This document shows positions 12,001 to 21,900 of a stretch of DNA of 64,000 nt, one piece after another. Below the pieces are notes generated by a model that was not told where the DNA came from, made no database searches, and saw only the letters and a program-made list of their open reading frames with translations. Positions within the stretch are counted from its first letter, which is position 1. Each line of letters starts with the position of its first letter. The DNA comes from Urophycis tenuis (taxonomy: Eukaryota > Chordata > Actinopteri > Gadiformes > Phycidae): NCBI GenBank assembly GCA_036785325.1, contig JAXIVH010000134.1, positions 401,115 through 465,114 of the forward strand. The letters run 5' to 3'. The position numbers were made by a program, and so were the translations under genes.

Positions 12001-14929
12001 AACGCACCACAGACCCTACGGTTGGTGGACGACCCGCTCTGTCCACCCGCTCTACACATTGAGATACTGCCACCCCTAGTAATTGAGAAAGTACAAAAAG
12101 CTTCTGTATTCATTAAGGATTTTCTTTCTGTTCAACAGGTGATTTGACCCGAGGCTTCATGTATTTCAACCAGAGTCTCTACTTTATTTCTCCTACTAAG
12201 AGGAACTGGACGGCCAGTCGAGATTACTGTCTGCAAAGAAATGCAGACCTGGTAGTTATCAACAGCAGGGAAGAACAGGTGACAGTGTGTGTGTGGGTGT
12301 TTGTGAGTGTGAGAGCATGTGTGTGTTGTTAGCTGGGTTGTCATGACAACAGATACTAATCCTATTGGAAACAGGGGTTTGTCAGCAGTTTGAGGGGTCC
12401 TTCCTGGATCGGACTGAGTGGGCGAGACACAGAGGGGACCTTCAAGTGGGTGGATGGTACCGACATGACTTCAAGGTCAGGCTGAAGACTCAGCAGCATC
12501 TCTTCTCTGAGAGTGACAGAGTGGTATCACCTCAACACTGTGCTCAACGTTCTACTCCTTGTGGTTTTCAGTTGGAGACGCAGTGAACCACGCGATGGCG
12601 GTGGAGTAGAAGACTGTGTAGCATGGGATGGCAGATGGTCTGAAGAACCGTGTGACAGACTGCACCACGGGATCTGTGAGAAGGTCACAGAACATCTGGA
12701 AGCTGACCTGAAGAAAGAGGGTCTGTTGACTTTGTTTGTGTTCATGAGTGTAGAATTGTTCATCCTTTCTATTCTCTCTATACATACGTTATGAATGGAA
12801 AGGTGGTTGGATGTGTTTACCTCTGACCAGGGTCTGTGTCTGCTAGTGATGTCTGCTTTAGGTGTTTGCTTGATGGAACCGCCGTTTGTAAACTCGATGA
12901 AATGACACCTGCATCTGGTTCTCCCCACACCCCCACCCCACCCACTGGAGATGTACCAGTTTTCTAAAGCAAAAACTGACAAAGCAAAAGTCAGGAAATT
13001 AGTATAATGAAGGTCTATTCGGCTCATATTTGGCTAGTATATTATAAGTTGAGATGGCAGAGCAAATTGAGGATTCATTTGTGTATTCCATTTAGATTAA
13101 AGAACCAATCAACAAAATTCATAGTCATTACTTTTCTATAGTTTTAGTCTATAGAAAAGTAATCTTTCTTTGTTTCAGGCAAGCCATTATTGAAGAGAAA
13201 ACTCAGTCCAGCTGAAATATTACAACAGTAAAATAAAGAGGCAAGTGACCATTAACAACACATAAACAGGCATATATTAGGCTATAATAAAACATCTAAA
13301 ACATCAAAAATAAAATCTTAAAATAAATGAAATTACAACGTACATGTAATGTAAACAGTATTCTGTCCAACTAGGACAACAAATGAAAGATCTTCTGAAA
13401 AACATCCCCAGTGTGCGTTTATCTGTGTTTTGCGTACATGAGTTTTAATTGGAGCTGGTTTTGCGTTCTCCGACACAAGCTCCTGACTCTTATCTCTGAG
13501 CTGGAGTGTCTTCCCCTCCCTGGGACTTTGTAGATGCTGCATATGCTATATGTAATGGATATTTAATCACGTATGAAAAGGCAGGCGAGAAAACTGGATC
13601 TGAATCTTCTGTGTCACCCTCTGGCTTTGTGAGCGAGTGAAGGCCGTGTTTTGGTGCTGCATCTCCAGATACGTGTTGGACAACGTTGACTCACCTGGTC
13701 CTGGTTTCTTGTCTTCAGTGACGGACACAGAGGAGGAGGCCCCCAGCATCACAGCCTTCCACTCCAGTAGCACCGTGCTGCCCGTGGGCCACGCGGCCCG
13801 CTTCAGCTGTGATGCCAGCGGCACTCCTGAGCCCACCGTGGAGTGGCTGCACGACGGCCGGCCTCTGAAGAGGGGCGGCACGGACCCCCGATGGGAGCCT
13901 GCGGCCTGGGTGGAGAGGGGCTTCCTCTTGGTCAGAGGCCTGAGGTCTGGTGTGAACACGGTCTGCTGCGTGGCCAGCAACAGGGCTGGCACGGCCAATC
14001 ACACTGCTCAGCTGATTGTCTTTGGTAAGATCTGGATCCAATGTATTGTATAGTATGTTGATGTATTCATAACATTGTAGATATGTTTATAACATTCTTG
14101 TTGACATATTTATTGATATATTTTATTGACATATTTCTATTCTATTCTATTACAACATTCTTGTCAATGCATACATACTATTGTTGTTTATGTATTATTA
14201 ACATTGTTGTGTGTATAAATAAATAACATTTCTGTTGGTATATTCATACTATTCTTGTTCCTGTTCATTCTCATTAGCTCAATATTACACCAGACGTCTG
14301 CTTTGTGGGGAAACACCTCATCAGTGTGTTTCTGTGTGTTCAGCAGCCTAATCATGTCTTGTTGTCCCTCAGATGCCTGTGAACTCACACTGGACCCAAA
14401 CACAGCCCACAGAGAACTCTCTCTGTCTGAGGACCTCAGAAAGGTGACGGTGGTTAGAGAGCAGCAGTCGTATCCTGATCACCCAGAGAGATTTGACTCC
14501 TGGCCCCAGGTGTTGTGTAGAGAGGCTCTGACTGGCCGCTGTTACTGGGAGGTAGAGTGGAAAGGACCTGTTGGTATAGGAGTGACATACAGAGGAATCA
14601 CAAGGACAGGAGAGGGTGAGGACAGCAGCCTTGGATGGAACAACAAGTCCTGGAGTCTTTATTGTTATGATGATGGTTACTCTGCCTGGTACAACAATAG
14701 TAAAACAGACATACATCTCCCCCCCGCTGGCTCTAACAGAGTAGGAGTGTATCTGGACCGGCCTGCTGGCACTCTGTCCTTCTACAGAGTGTCCCCAGAT
14801 GTAGGAGGGTCCTCAGACACACTGACACACATCCACACCTTCAGGTCCACATTCACCCAGGAGGACCTCCTCCCTGGATTTGGGTTATGGGGGGATGTTG
14901 GTAACTCAGTGTCTCTGTGTCGGTTGTAG
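9060..14929 (+). CDS. Type II membrane protein with C-type lectin-like, Ig and PRY-SPRY (B30.2) domains, copy 1
   Basis: Proposed exons: 9060-9150, 10448-10519, 10741-10785, 12139-12278, 12375-12475, 12572-12720, 13719-14024, 14373-14929. All have AG/GT borders; the phases run 1,1,1,0,2,1,1, and the product is 486 aa. Residues 1-30 form an acidic tail ending in basic RKETRRR; 36-52 are a signal anchor; 53-69 a stalk with Cys58. The CTLD (70-199) has Cys100/185 and 165/177, a WIGL motif, EPR in place of EPN, and WSE in place of WND, so Ca2+-dependent sugar binding is unlikely. The Ig domain (200-301) has Cys230, Trp242 and Cys282/283. PRY-SPRY (302-486) has LDP, WEVE and LDRPAGTLSFY. Sequons lie in all three ectodomains. 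The ATG has a good context (gagccATGg); an in-frame upstream ATG at 9,021 exists only in this copy. Likely an immune-type surface receptor. The weakest links are the exon 6 donor (gtctgt) and the join to the Ig exon. Confidence 0.65.
9346..9690 (+). mobile_element. tRNA-derived SINE (type B) in intron 1, unit 1
   Basis: The tRNA-like head has cctactggttagggctttgg and a B box gccggttcgaacccc. It is followed by a body with ctgcgtcgggatcagtgtg and a tail of acttat repeats. It lies between exon 1 and the transmembrane exon. Confidence 0.75.
9886..10139 (+). mobile_element. SINE type A relative in intron 1, unit 1
   Basis: Head ggcagtagctcagtggatag, then ggtcggcggtttgatcccc, and tail gctatgtaccataggatggg. 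Equivalent copies lie at 28,549-28,799 and 43,172-43,428. Its tail motif is the building block of the head minisatellite. Confidence 0.65.
11453..11943. repeat. About 31-bp minisatellite in intron 3, unit 1
   Basis: Tandem copies of ttctctactacacaagg followed by tcatgtttctatgg, with several variant monomers at the 5' side. Equivalents are at 30,125-30,520 and, split by Rex1 DNA, at 44,745-45,024 plus 47,739-47,845. Confidence 0.8.
11944..11993 (+). repeat. G/A-rich tract with many G-runs, intron 3 of copy 1
   Basis: About 45 nt of gaggaggggg-type sequence with at least four runs of three or more G. Shorter versions occur at 30,527-30,567 and 47,852-47,892. Confidence 0.6.
11995..12080 (-). 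mobile_element. SINE type A head fragment, minus strand, unit 1
   Basis: The reverse complement reads the tRNA-like head (tagagcgggtggacagagcg and accaaccgtagggtc). Equivalents lie near 30,580-30,650 and 47,900-47,970, just before the first CTLD exon. Confidence 0.6.
12139..12720 (+). CDS. C-type lectin-like domain exons of copy 1 (three exons)
   Basis: Exon 12139-12278 opens the fold (FMYFNQSLYF, then DYCLQRNADLVVINSREEQ) and ends exactly at the family's usual phase-0 boundary after EEQ. Exon 12375-12475 gives FVSSLRGPSWIGLSG and FKWVDGTDM. Exon 12572-12720 gives the WRRSEPR stretch, EDCV, GRWSEEPC and GICEK. The three-exon split and the four cysteines match vertebrate type II CTLD receptors such as CD209-like and NK-type lectins. 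Two sequons (NQS, NWT) are consistent with an extracellular position. Confidence 0.85.
12800..13718. other. Intron between the CTLD and Ig exons, copy 1
   Basis: About 1 kb with no recognised element, conserved in all three units (31,282-32,248 and 48,617-49,600). Open frames in it are short and show no domain. Confidence 0.4.
13719..14024 (+). CDS. Ig-like (I-set type) exon of copy 1
   Basis: A single 306-nt phase 1-1 exon, as is usual for Ig domains, between gtcttcag and gtaaga. It encodes RFSCDASGTPEPTVEW and a VCCVASNRAGTAN strand F-G region, with a double cysteine and no Tyr two residues before the conserved Cys. It is clearly richer in G+C, especially at third positions, than the neighbouring exons and introns. 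The donor family is not recognised. Confidence 0.8.
14373..14929 (+). CDS. PRY-SPRY (B30.2) terminal exon of copy 1
   Basis: This terminal exon of about 185 codons follows tgtccctcag. It has the PRY motif LTLDPNTAHRELSLSED, WPQVLCREALTGRCYWEVE, and the SPRY core RVGVYLDRPAGTLSFY, then LLPGFGLW near the end. This is the B30.2 type of fish TRIM, NLR and stonustoxin-like proteins. There is no RING, B-box or NACHT sequence upstream; the nearest compatible exon is the Ig exon. The stop codon is immediately followed by a long CA repeat. Confidence 0.9.
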
Positions 14930-15055
<126 letters not shown>

Positions 15056-15450
15056 GGTAAGAGTTATAATCTGAGCTTTGTGGGGGCCTAAAAATGACAG
15101 AGAGTGAGAGAGAGAAGATGGCACAAAGCCAGTATTGAGATATTATGCCAAGGAGACCCATTGCTCAAGGAGAGAACACAGTTCAGCCCTTTCTTTATCA
15201 TTTGGAATATTGATGCCGTTACTGTAATCTTGTTCAGTGTAGCCCTCTTATACTCCCACTTTCTAGTCATTACATGAATGCTAGAATACATATAATAGCT
15301 GCTACTTCCTCATTAAATTGAAAAACATGATTTGTGATTCAAATACTGGTTGTTGGTGATGTAATGTGAACCCCCACAGATGTCTGATTTTACTGTTTTC
15401 ATGTGAGCTCAGAGCCCTCCTTATGGGAGCTCAGTTCCCACATACTATAG

Positions 15451-15866
15451 TACACACAGTACACACACATAGTACACATACATAGTACACACACAGTACA
15501 CACACATAGTACACATAAATAGTATACACACACAGTTCACACACATAGTACACATACATAGTACACACACAGTACACACACATAGTACACATACATAGTA
15601 CACACAGTACACACACATAGTACACATACATAGTATACACACACAGTACACACACATAGTACACATACATAGTACACACAGTACACACACATAGTACACA
15701 TACATAGTACACACACAGTACACACACATAGTACACATACATAGTATACACACACAGTACACACAGTACACACACATAGTACACATGTATAGTACACACA
15801 CAGTACACACACATAGTACACATATATAGTACACACACAGTACACACACATAGTACACACATAGTA
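15451..15866. repeat. TACACA-type satellite, unit 1 (left block)
   Basis: Imperfect tandem repeats built from catagtacacatacatagta and cacacacagtacacacac blocks. They give long artefactual open frames of Cys, Val, Tyr and Leu on the minus strand. The satellite continues at 16,345-16,540 beyond a Rex1 3' end. Confidence 0.85.
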
Positions 15867-15867
15867 A

Positions 15868-16344
15868 TAAGATAAGATTAGATAAGATATTCCTTTATTA
15901 ATCCCCCTTTGGAGAAATTCACAGTGACCAGCAGTACAGTGGGATAAAGGAGTGCACTAAAAAACAGAGTATAAACAATAAACAATAAATAGATTTACAT
16001 TATATGAGAGCTCTTAGAATCAAATCAAATGAAAACCTACTATATACATACATAGTAATCATCCTATTGAAGGTGAACTGTGCAATTGGTTGATGAGTCT
16101 GACTAAGGTGTAAATATAAATATAAATGTGCAGATGTAAATTTTGCAAAGTAAATGTGCACATGTAGAGGATTTCACAGGTAATGTAAGAAGACATAAAT
16201 AACGCCGGTTTAGGCAACAGTCCTGAGGTGTGGGGTGTGGTGTTCAGTCCATTATCAGGAGGTTTTGGGGCTTTCAAGATGTTGGGAGCCGGTGGTTGAG
16301 GTGTGGTAGAGTCTGATGGCTGATGGGATGAAAGAGCCTCCCAA
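15868..16344 (-). mobile_element. Rex1 LINE 3' end, 5'-truncated, unit 1
   Basis: In minus orientation, the last codons (GGSFIPSAIRLY-like) are followed by a 3' UTR and a terminal (TTATC)n tail, read on the + strand as gataagatattcctttatt. It sits inside the TACACA satellite. Equivalents are at 34,930-35,402 and 52,530-53,010. Confidence 0.75.
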
Positions 16345-16544
16345 GTACACACACACAGTCCACACAATTAGTATACACACACAGTACACACAAACACACA
16401 CCTGCACATAATTCATATAGACACACACATACACACATTGTAAACACACACATCATCCATCCATCCATCCATCCATACATACATACACACATGCACACAC
16501 ACAGAACACACAATCATACATGCATGAAAAATACACACTGTATT

Positions 16545-17185
16545 GTGGTTGATTTAAATACATACACTCAGCTATACTCCAAATGCTTCATGCTTTTTGG
16601 GCCTCTGAAAAGTTTAGAATGATAAGCCATGAAAGAAATTGGCTTTGAAGATTTTCCCTAGGTTCATTATACAGGTTGTACAAATAGTTTATATATAATG
16701 TAACATGTATTTACAATATTGATTCATTGTAAATCAAAACACGTTTATACTATAATATTTTGTATATTTTTAGACATGAACAGTTTTGTACTAAAGAGCG
16801 CTGACATCATTTTGTATTTTGATAAGCCTGAATTAAAGCAGATGTAATATGATGTTCATAATGACAAAAGATAATGATGTTGTGAATCCCTTTGAAATGA
16901 ATATTGATTCTTCATGTTCGGTTGGGAACAACATGGCAGCAGAACATGTTCAGTTATTAACCATATGTGCACACCTGTTTAGGATTTGTAATGTCTGCTA
17001 CTTCTATTATTTTAGTTCCTCTCTCTATTGTGTAAATGTTATGGACTATTTTACTGTTGCATTTGTTGATTGTTGCATAATGGTAATAAACAACTCAGTG
17101 GACCATCTGAATGTTCTGGAGTGTTCAGAAGGTGATTCTTTTGGTTTTCTTTATAATGCTAACACAAGCGTCTTAAGAAAAGGAC
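16545..17185. other. Unit tail, unique-looking sequence
   Basis: Shared by units 1-3 (also about 35,645-36,263 and 53,225-53,876). It contains a 113-codon open frame (16,849-17,190; 35,927-36,268; 53,542-53,883) kept open in all copies but without recognisable domain, promoter or splice context. It may be part of a long 3' UTR or simply spacer. Confidence 0.35.
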
Positions 17186-17197
17186 AATAATAATAAT

Positions 17198-17239
<42 letters not shown>
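17186..17239. repeat. (TAA)n microsatellite at the unit 1/unit 2 junction
   Basis: About 50 bp of taa repeats between the unit tail (cttaagaaaaggacaa) and the unit head (ctagaaaatg). Confidence 0.9.
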
Positions 17240-17404
17240 TAGAAAATATAATTCCACACGAGGAATTACTTGTGCATAGGAATGCCCGTGATCATTGAAT
17301 TGAATTCAGTTGAGGCTGCCTGAGCTGGAAAGCAATTAGCGGAGTCAATCGTAATAATTGGAAATCTAGGCTCCCTGTTATCTCTATGAGTTTATTTGCT
17401 TTTT

Positions 17405-17815
17405 GTTCATTTGACCCGTTATATGGTACATAGAAGCAGTGGGGCTGCTGTGTTCATTTGACCCATTCTATGGTACATAGGAGCAGTGGGGCTGCTGTGT
17501 TCATTTGACCCATCCTATGGTACATAGGAGCAGTGGGGCTGCTGTGTTCATTTGACTCATCCTATGGTACATAGGAGCAGTGGGCTGCTGTGTTCATTTG
17601 ACCCATCCTTTGGTACATAGGAGCAGTGGGGCTGCTGTGTTCATTTGACCCATCCTATGGTACATAGGAGCAGTGGGGCTGCTGTGTTCATTTGACCCAT
17701 CCTATGGTACATAGGAGCAGTGGGGCTGCTGTGTTCATTTGACCCATCCTATGGTACATAGGAGCAGTGGGGCTGCTGTGTTCATTTGACCCATCCTATG
17801 GTACATAGGAGCAGT
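17405..17815. repeat. About 47-bp minisatellite, unit 2
   Basis: About nine monomers, same family and orientation as at 1,000-1,415, followed by an opposite-orientation monomer near 17,880-17,920. Confidence 0.85.
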
Positions 17816-17952
17816 GGGGCAGTGGGCCCCCAACTTGCTCCACGGGCTGCTGAACATAGCAGATGAACATCAAATGAACACAGCAGCCCCACTGTTCCTA
17901 TGTACCATAGGATGGGTCAAATGCAGACAACCAATCCCCTCCACCCCCTTCC

Positions 17953-18205
17953 CTTGGGGCGACGATGGCTCAGTGGTTAGAGCGGGTGGACAGAGCGGGT
18001 CGTCCACCAACCGTAGGGTCGCTGGTTCGATCCCCTCGATTCCCCTCCGCCAACTGTCCGCATGTTGAAGTGTCCTTGAGCAAGACACTGAACCCCAACT
18101 TGCCCCCCCGGGCTGAACATATAAGTGACCCAATAGGATGGGTCAAATGCAGAGAACAAATTTCCCCGCTGTGGGATGAATAAAGAACTGTGTTTGTTAG
18201 ACATA
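17953..18205 (+). mobile_element. tRNA-derived SINE (type A), unit 2
   Basis: Equivalent of the copy at 1,592; box-B-like ggttcgatcccc and the same tail are present. Confidence 0.7.
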
Positions 18206-18466
18206 CCCCATCTGTGTTGGCACTGGAACTCATTTCCACCATACATCACAACCATCATTCACAAGTATACCTTTTAAAATGAAATGACTCCTCTGAATCT
18301 GGGTAGTGTCATGGACAATAACTAGGGTTGCCAACCATCCCTTGAAAAAACAGAATCGTCCCGTATTGAGCTGAAAAGGGACGCGCTTTGTCCCATATTA
18401 CTGTGAGAGTCAAACAATAGTCAGGAAAAATGCCAATGGAAAATGAATAACAGGGCGCTTTATATG

Positions 18467-18948
18467 TGTCAGGCCTGGACTAAGAGGAGGACTCAGATGC
18501 ACAAGTACGGCAGTAAAGGTGAATTTATTCAAAATAACAGAGGCTCTTGAACCGAGGGACAAGATAAAAATGCAATAACAAAAAACGACTCTCAAAAACA
18601 GTCACTCTAAAACTCAGAATCTTCTCTTAAAAATACAACTCAAAATCACTCCTTCGAGGAACTCTAGGCCGCAAAGGCAAACTGTGGCATGAAGAAAACG
18701 GCACGGGTGGAACAGACACTGAAGACGAAACACACTGGCACAAGACAAGGGAAACGCAGACTACTTGAACACATGGAGGGAAGGGAGCACCAGGTGAACA
18801 CAATCTGTGATTAGGGGAGACAATCAGACAGGCGACACACAAGGAAGGGCAAGTGACCTGAAACGAGAGGAGAGTTACTTATCAAAATAAAACAGGAAAT
18901 GACGAGACAAAACACCAAAATAAAACATGACCTCACCGCTGTGTGACA
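18467..18948 (-). repeat. 3' LTR of the Ty3/gypsy element
   Basis: 482 bp. On the element strand an AATAAA lies at 18,524-18,529, about 60 nt before the LTR end. The polypurine tract agagggggggg abuts it at about 18,951-18,963 and overlaps the gag-pol stop codon. Confidence 0.95.
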
Positions 18949-18960
18949 GTGCCCCCCCCT

Positions 18961-21900
18961 CTAGGACCGACATCCTGACGGTCCAGGTTGCTCCGGGTGA
19001 TCCCGGTAAAAGTCATCAATGAGGGTATGGTCCACTATGTGTCTGGACGGAACCCACAGTCTCTCCTCCGGACCATAACCCTCCCAGTCTACCAGGAACT
19101 GTCTTCCCCGGCCCCGGTTGCGTACCGCCAATAGCTTCTTGACCTTGTAAACCGGGCCGCCGTCCACTATTTCAGGGGGTGGAGGTGGAGTGGTTGCCGG
19201 GACCAGGGGGCTGTCTTTCACCGGCTTGATCTGGCTGACATGAAAGGTGGGGTGGGTGCGCAGGGATCGGGGCAATCGAAGACGCACGGCAGCAGGACTG
19301 ATGATCTGTGAGATGGGAAAGGGGCCCACGAACCGCGGTGCCAGCTTCTTAGATGGGACTCTGAGGTTCAGGTCTTTGGCAGAGAGCCACACTCTCTGGC
19401 CGGGCTGGTAGTCCGGCGCGGGTCGCCTCTTGCGGTCGGCCGCTCTTTTCACCCGATCCCCCTGTCGGATGAGCACCTGTCTTGCGGCTGCCCAGATGCG
19501 GCGGCAGCGGCGGAATAAGGCGTGGGCGGAGGGGACTGACACTTCTGGCTCGTGGTCTGCAAAGAGAGGGGGATCGTAGCCAAACACACATTTAAACGGC
19601 GTGAATCCTGTGGCAGATGTGGGGAGTGTATTATGCGCATACTCCACCCAGACCAGGTGTTTGCTCCATGTGGCGGGGTTCTGTGACACAAGGCACCGGA
19701 GGCCGGTCTCCAGCTGCTGGTTGAGCCGCTCGGTCTGGCCATTGGCCTCCGGATGATATCCTGACGTCAGGCTGGCTTTGGCTCCAATGAGCTTACAGAA
19801 CTCCTTCCAGAATCTGGAAATGAACTGGGGCCCCCGGTCCGAAACAATGTCTCTTGGAAAACCATGAATCTTGAATACCTGATTGAGCATGATTTCTGCT
19901 GTTTCTCCAGCTGATGGAAGTTTCGGCAAAGCAATAAATCTTACCATCTTGGAAAATCGATCCACCACGGTCAGGACTGTGGTGTTGCCTTGAGAGACCG
20001 GGAGCCCTGTGACGAAATCCAGGGAGATGTCTGACCAAGGCCGGGAGGGAATGGGAAGCGGTTGAAGCAGGCCCATGCGTGAACCAGTGGATGATTTATT
20101 GCGGGCGCAGACCGAGCAAGCTTCGACGTACTCCCGAACCTCCGGCTCCATAGAGGGCCACCAGAACCTCCGGGAGATGGCGAACATGGTCCGCCTGACT
20201 CCCGGATGACAGAATAGCGGCGAGGAGTGAGCCCAATGGATCACCTGTGGGCGCAGATCAGCCGGAACAAACAGCTTGTTTTCAGGGCACCCACTAGGTG
20301 ACGGAGCTACACCGTTGGCCAGCTTAACCGCCTTTTCTATTTGCCAAGTTACCGCTCCAACCACACAGGACAGTGGAAGGATGGGTTCAGGCTCCTTGGC
20401 TACAGGCTCAGGGTCAAAGAGTCGTGACAGGATGTCCGGCTTGACGTTCCGGGACCCCGGCCTGTACGAGAGAGAAAAAGAGAACCGATTAAAAAACAGC
20501 GCCCACCTGGCCTGGCGAGAATTAAGTCTCTTAGCTTGACGTATGTACTCCAAATTCTTGTGATCCGTCCACACCAGGAATGGCTGGCTGGCCCCCTCTA
20601 ACCAATGACGCCACTCTTCTAGAGCCACCTTGACGGCGAGCAGTTCTCTGTTTCCGACGTCATAGTTTCGTTCAGCCTGGGACAGCCGCCGAGACAAATA
20701 AGCACATGGATGCATCTTTCCGTCCTGCTGCGATCTCTGGGAGAGGACGGCCCCGATCCCCTCGTTGGAGGCGTCCACCTCCACCACGAACTGCCGCTGC
20801 GGGTCCGGCATGGTGAGGATCGGAGCGGTGGTGAAGCGGCGTTTGAGTTCGCGGAAAGCCGCCTCCGCCTCCGGAGACCAAAAGAAACGAACCTTTGGAG
20901 ATGTCAGTGTGTGCAGTGGAGCAGCTATTGCGCTGAAGCCCCTGATGAACCGCCTATAGAAGTTAGCAAATCCGAGGAACTGCTGAACTTTCTTGCGGTT
21001 ATCGGGTGTGGGCCATTCTGCGACAGCTCTTATCTTTGCCGGGTCCATCTGCACTCTCCCAGGGGCTACAATGAAGCCCAGGAAGGAGATGGTGTGGGCA
21101 TGAAATTCACTCTTTTCGGCTTTGACGTAAAGCTTATGCGCTAAAAGCCTTTGGAGAACCTGGGTCACGTGTGTCTGGTGTGATTGTAAATCTGAGGAGT
21201 AAATCAAAATGTCATCCAAATAGACGTAAACGAACCGGTCTAGAAAGTCCCGAAGGATGTCGTTGATCATGGCCTGGAATACAGCAGGTGCGTTTGTGAG
21301 TCCGAAGGGCATGACCAAATACTCGTAGTGTCCGCAGGGGGTATTAAACCCTGTCTTCCATTCATCTCCCTCCTTTATTCGGACTAAATGGTAGGCATTA
21401 CGTAAGTCTAGTTTCGTGAATATCTTGGCCTGCTGTAACTGATCGAAAACAGAGGACATCAGGGGTAGAGGGTAGCGGTTTTTAATAGTAATGTCATTCA
21501 AGGGGCTGTAGTCTATGCACGGCCTTAATGACCCATCTTTCTTTCCCACAAAAAAGAAACCGGACCCTGCAGGAGACGAGGAGGGACGGATAAGCCCCGC
21601 CTTCAGTGATGTGCCTATGTAGTCTCTCATGGCCTCTTTTTCCGGTCCTGAGACCGAATACAGGCGTCCCTTGGGAATGGTGAAACCGGGAATGAGATCA
21701 ATGGCGCAGTCATAGGGTCGGTGTGGAGGTAGTGACAACGCTTTGGATTTGCTGAACACTTCCTTTAGGTGACGGTAGCATGAGGGGACGGAGCTTAAGT
21801 CAGGATATTCTGGGTCTGCGGGAGAACCAGCAGAGACAATGTTAAGCATGGTTACTTCTCTCTCCTGTGCCGGAGAGTCCATACAATGGCTCGCACAGTC

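Noticed and set aside
11709..12147. Plus-strand open frames through the intron 3 minisatellite (HVSMVLYYTRSC-type)
   Set aside because: Minisatellite translation artefacts with no start or splice context.
13567..13998. Minus-strand 143-codon frame opposite the Ig exon, and the 108-codon minus frame (also in copies 2 and 3)
   Set aside because: Antisense shadows of a GC-rich exon. The plus-strand frame has Ig motifs and proper splice sites; the shadows have neither.
20710..21144. Plus-strand frames inside the Ty3/gypsy element
   Set aside because: Antisense shadows of the gag-pol frame.
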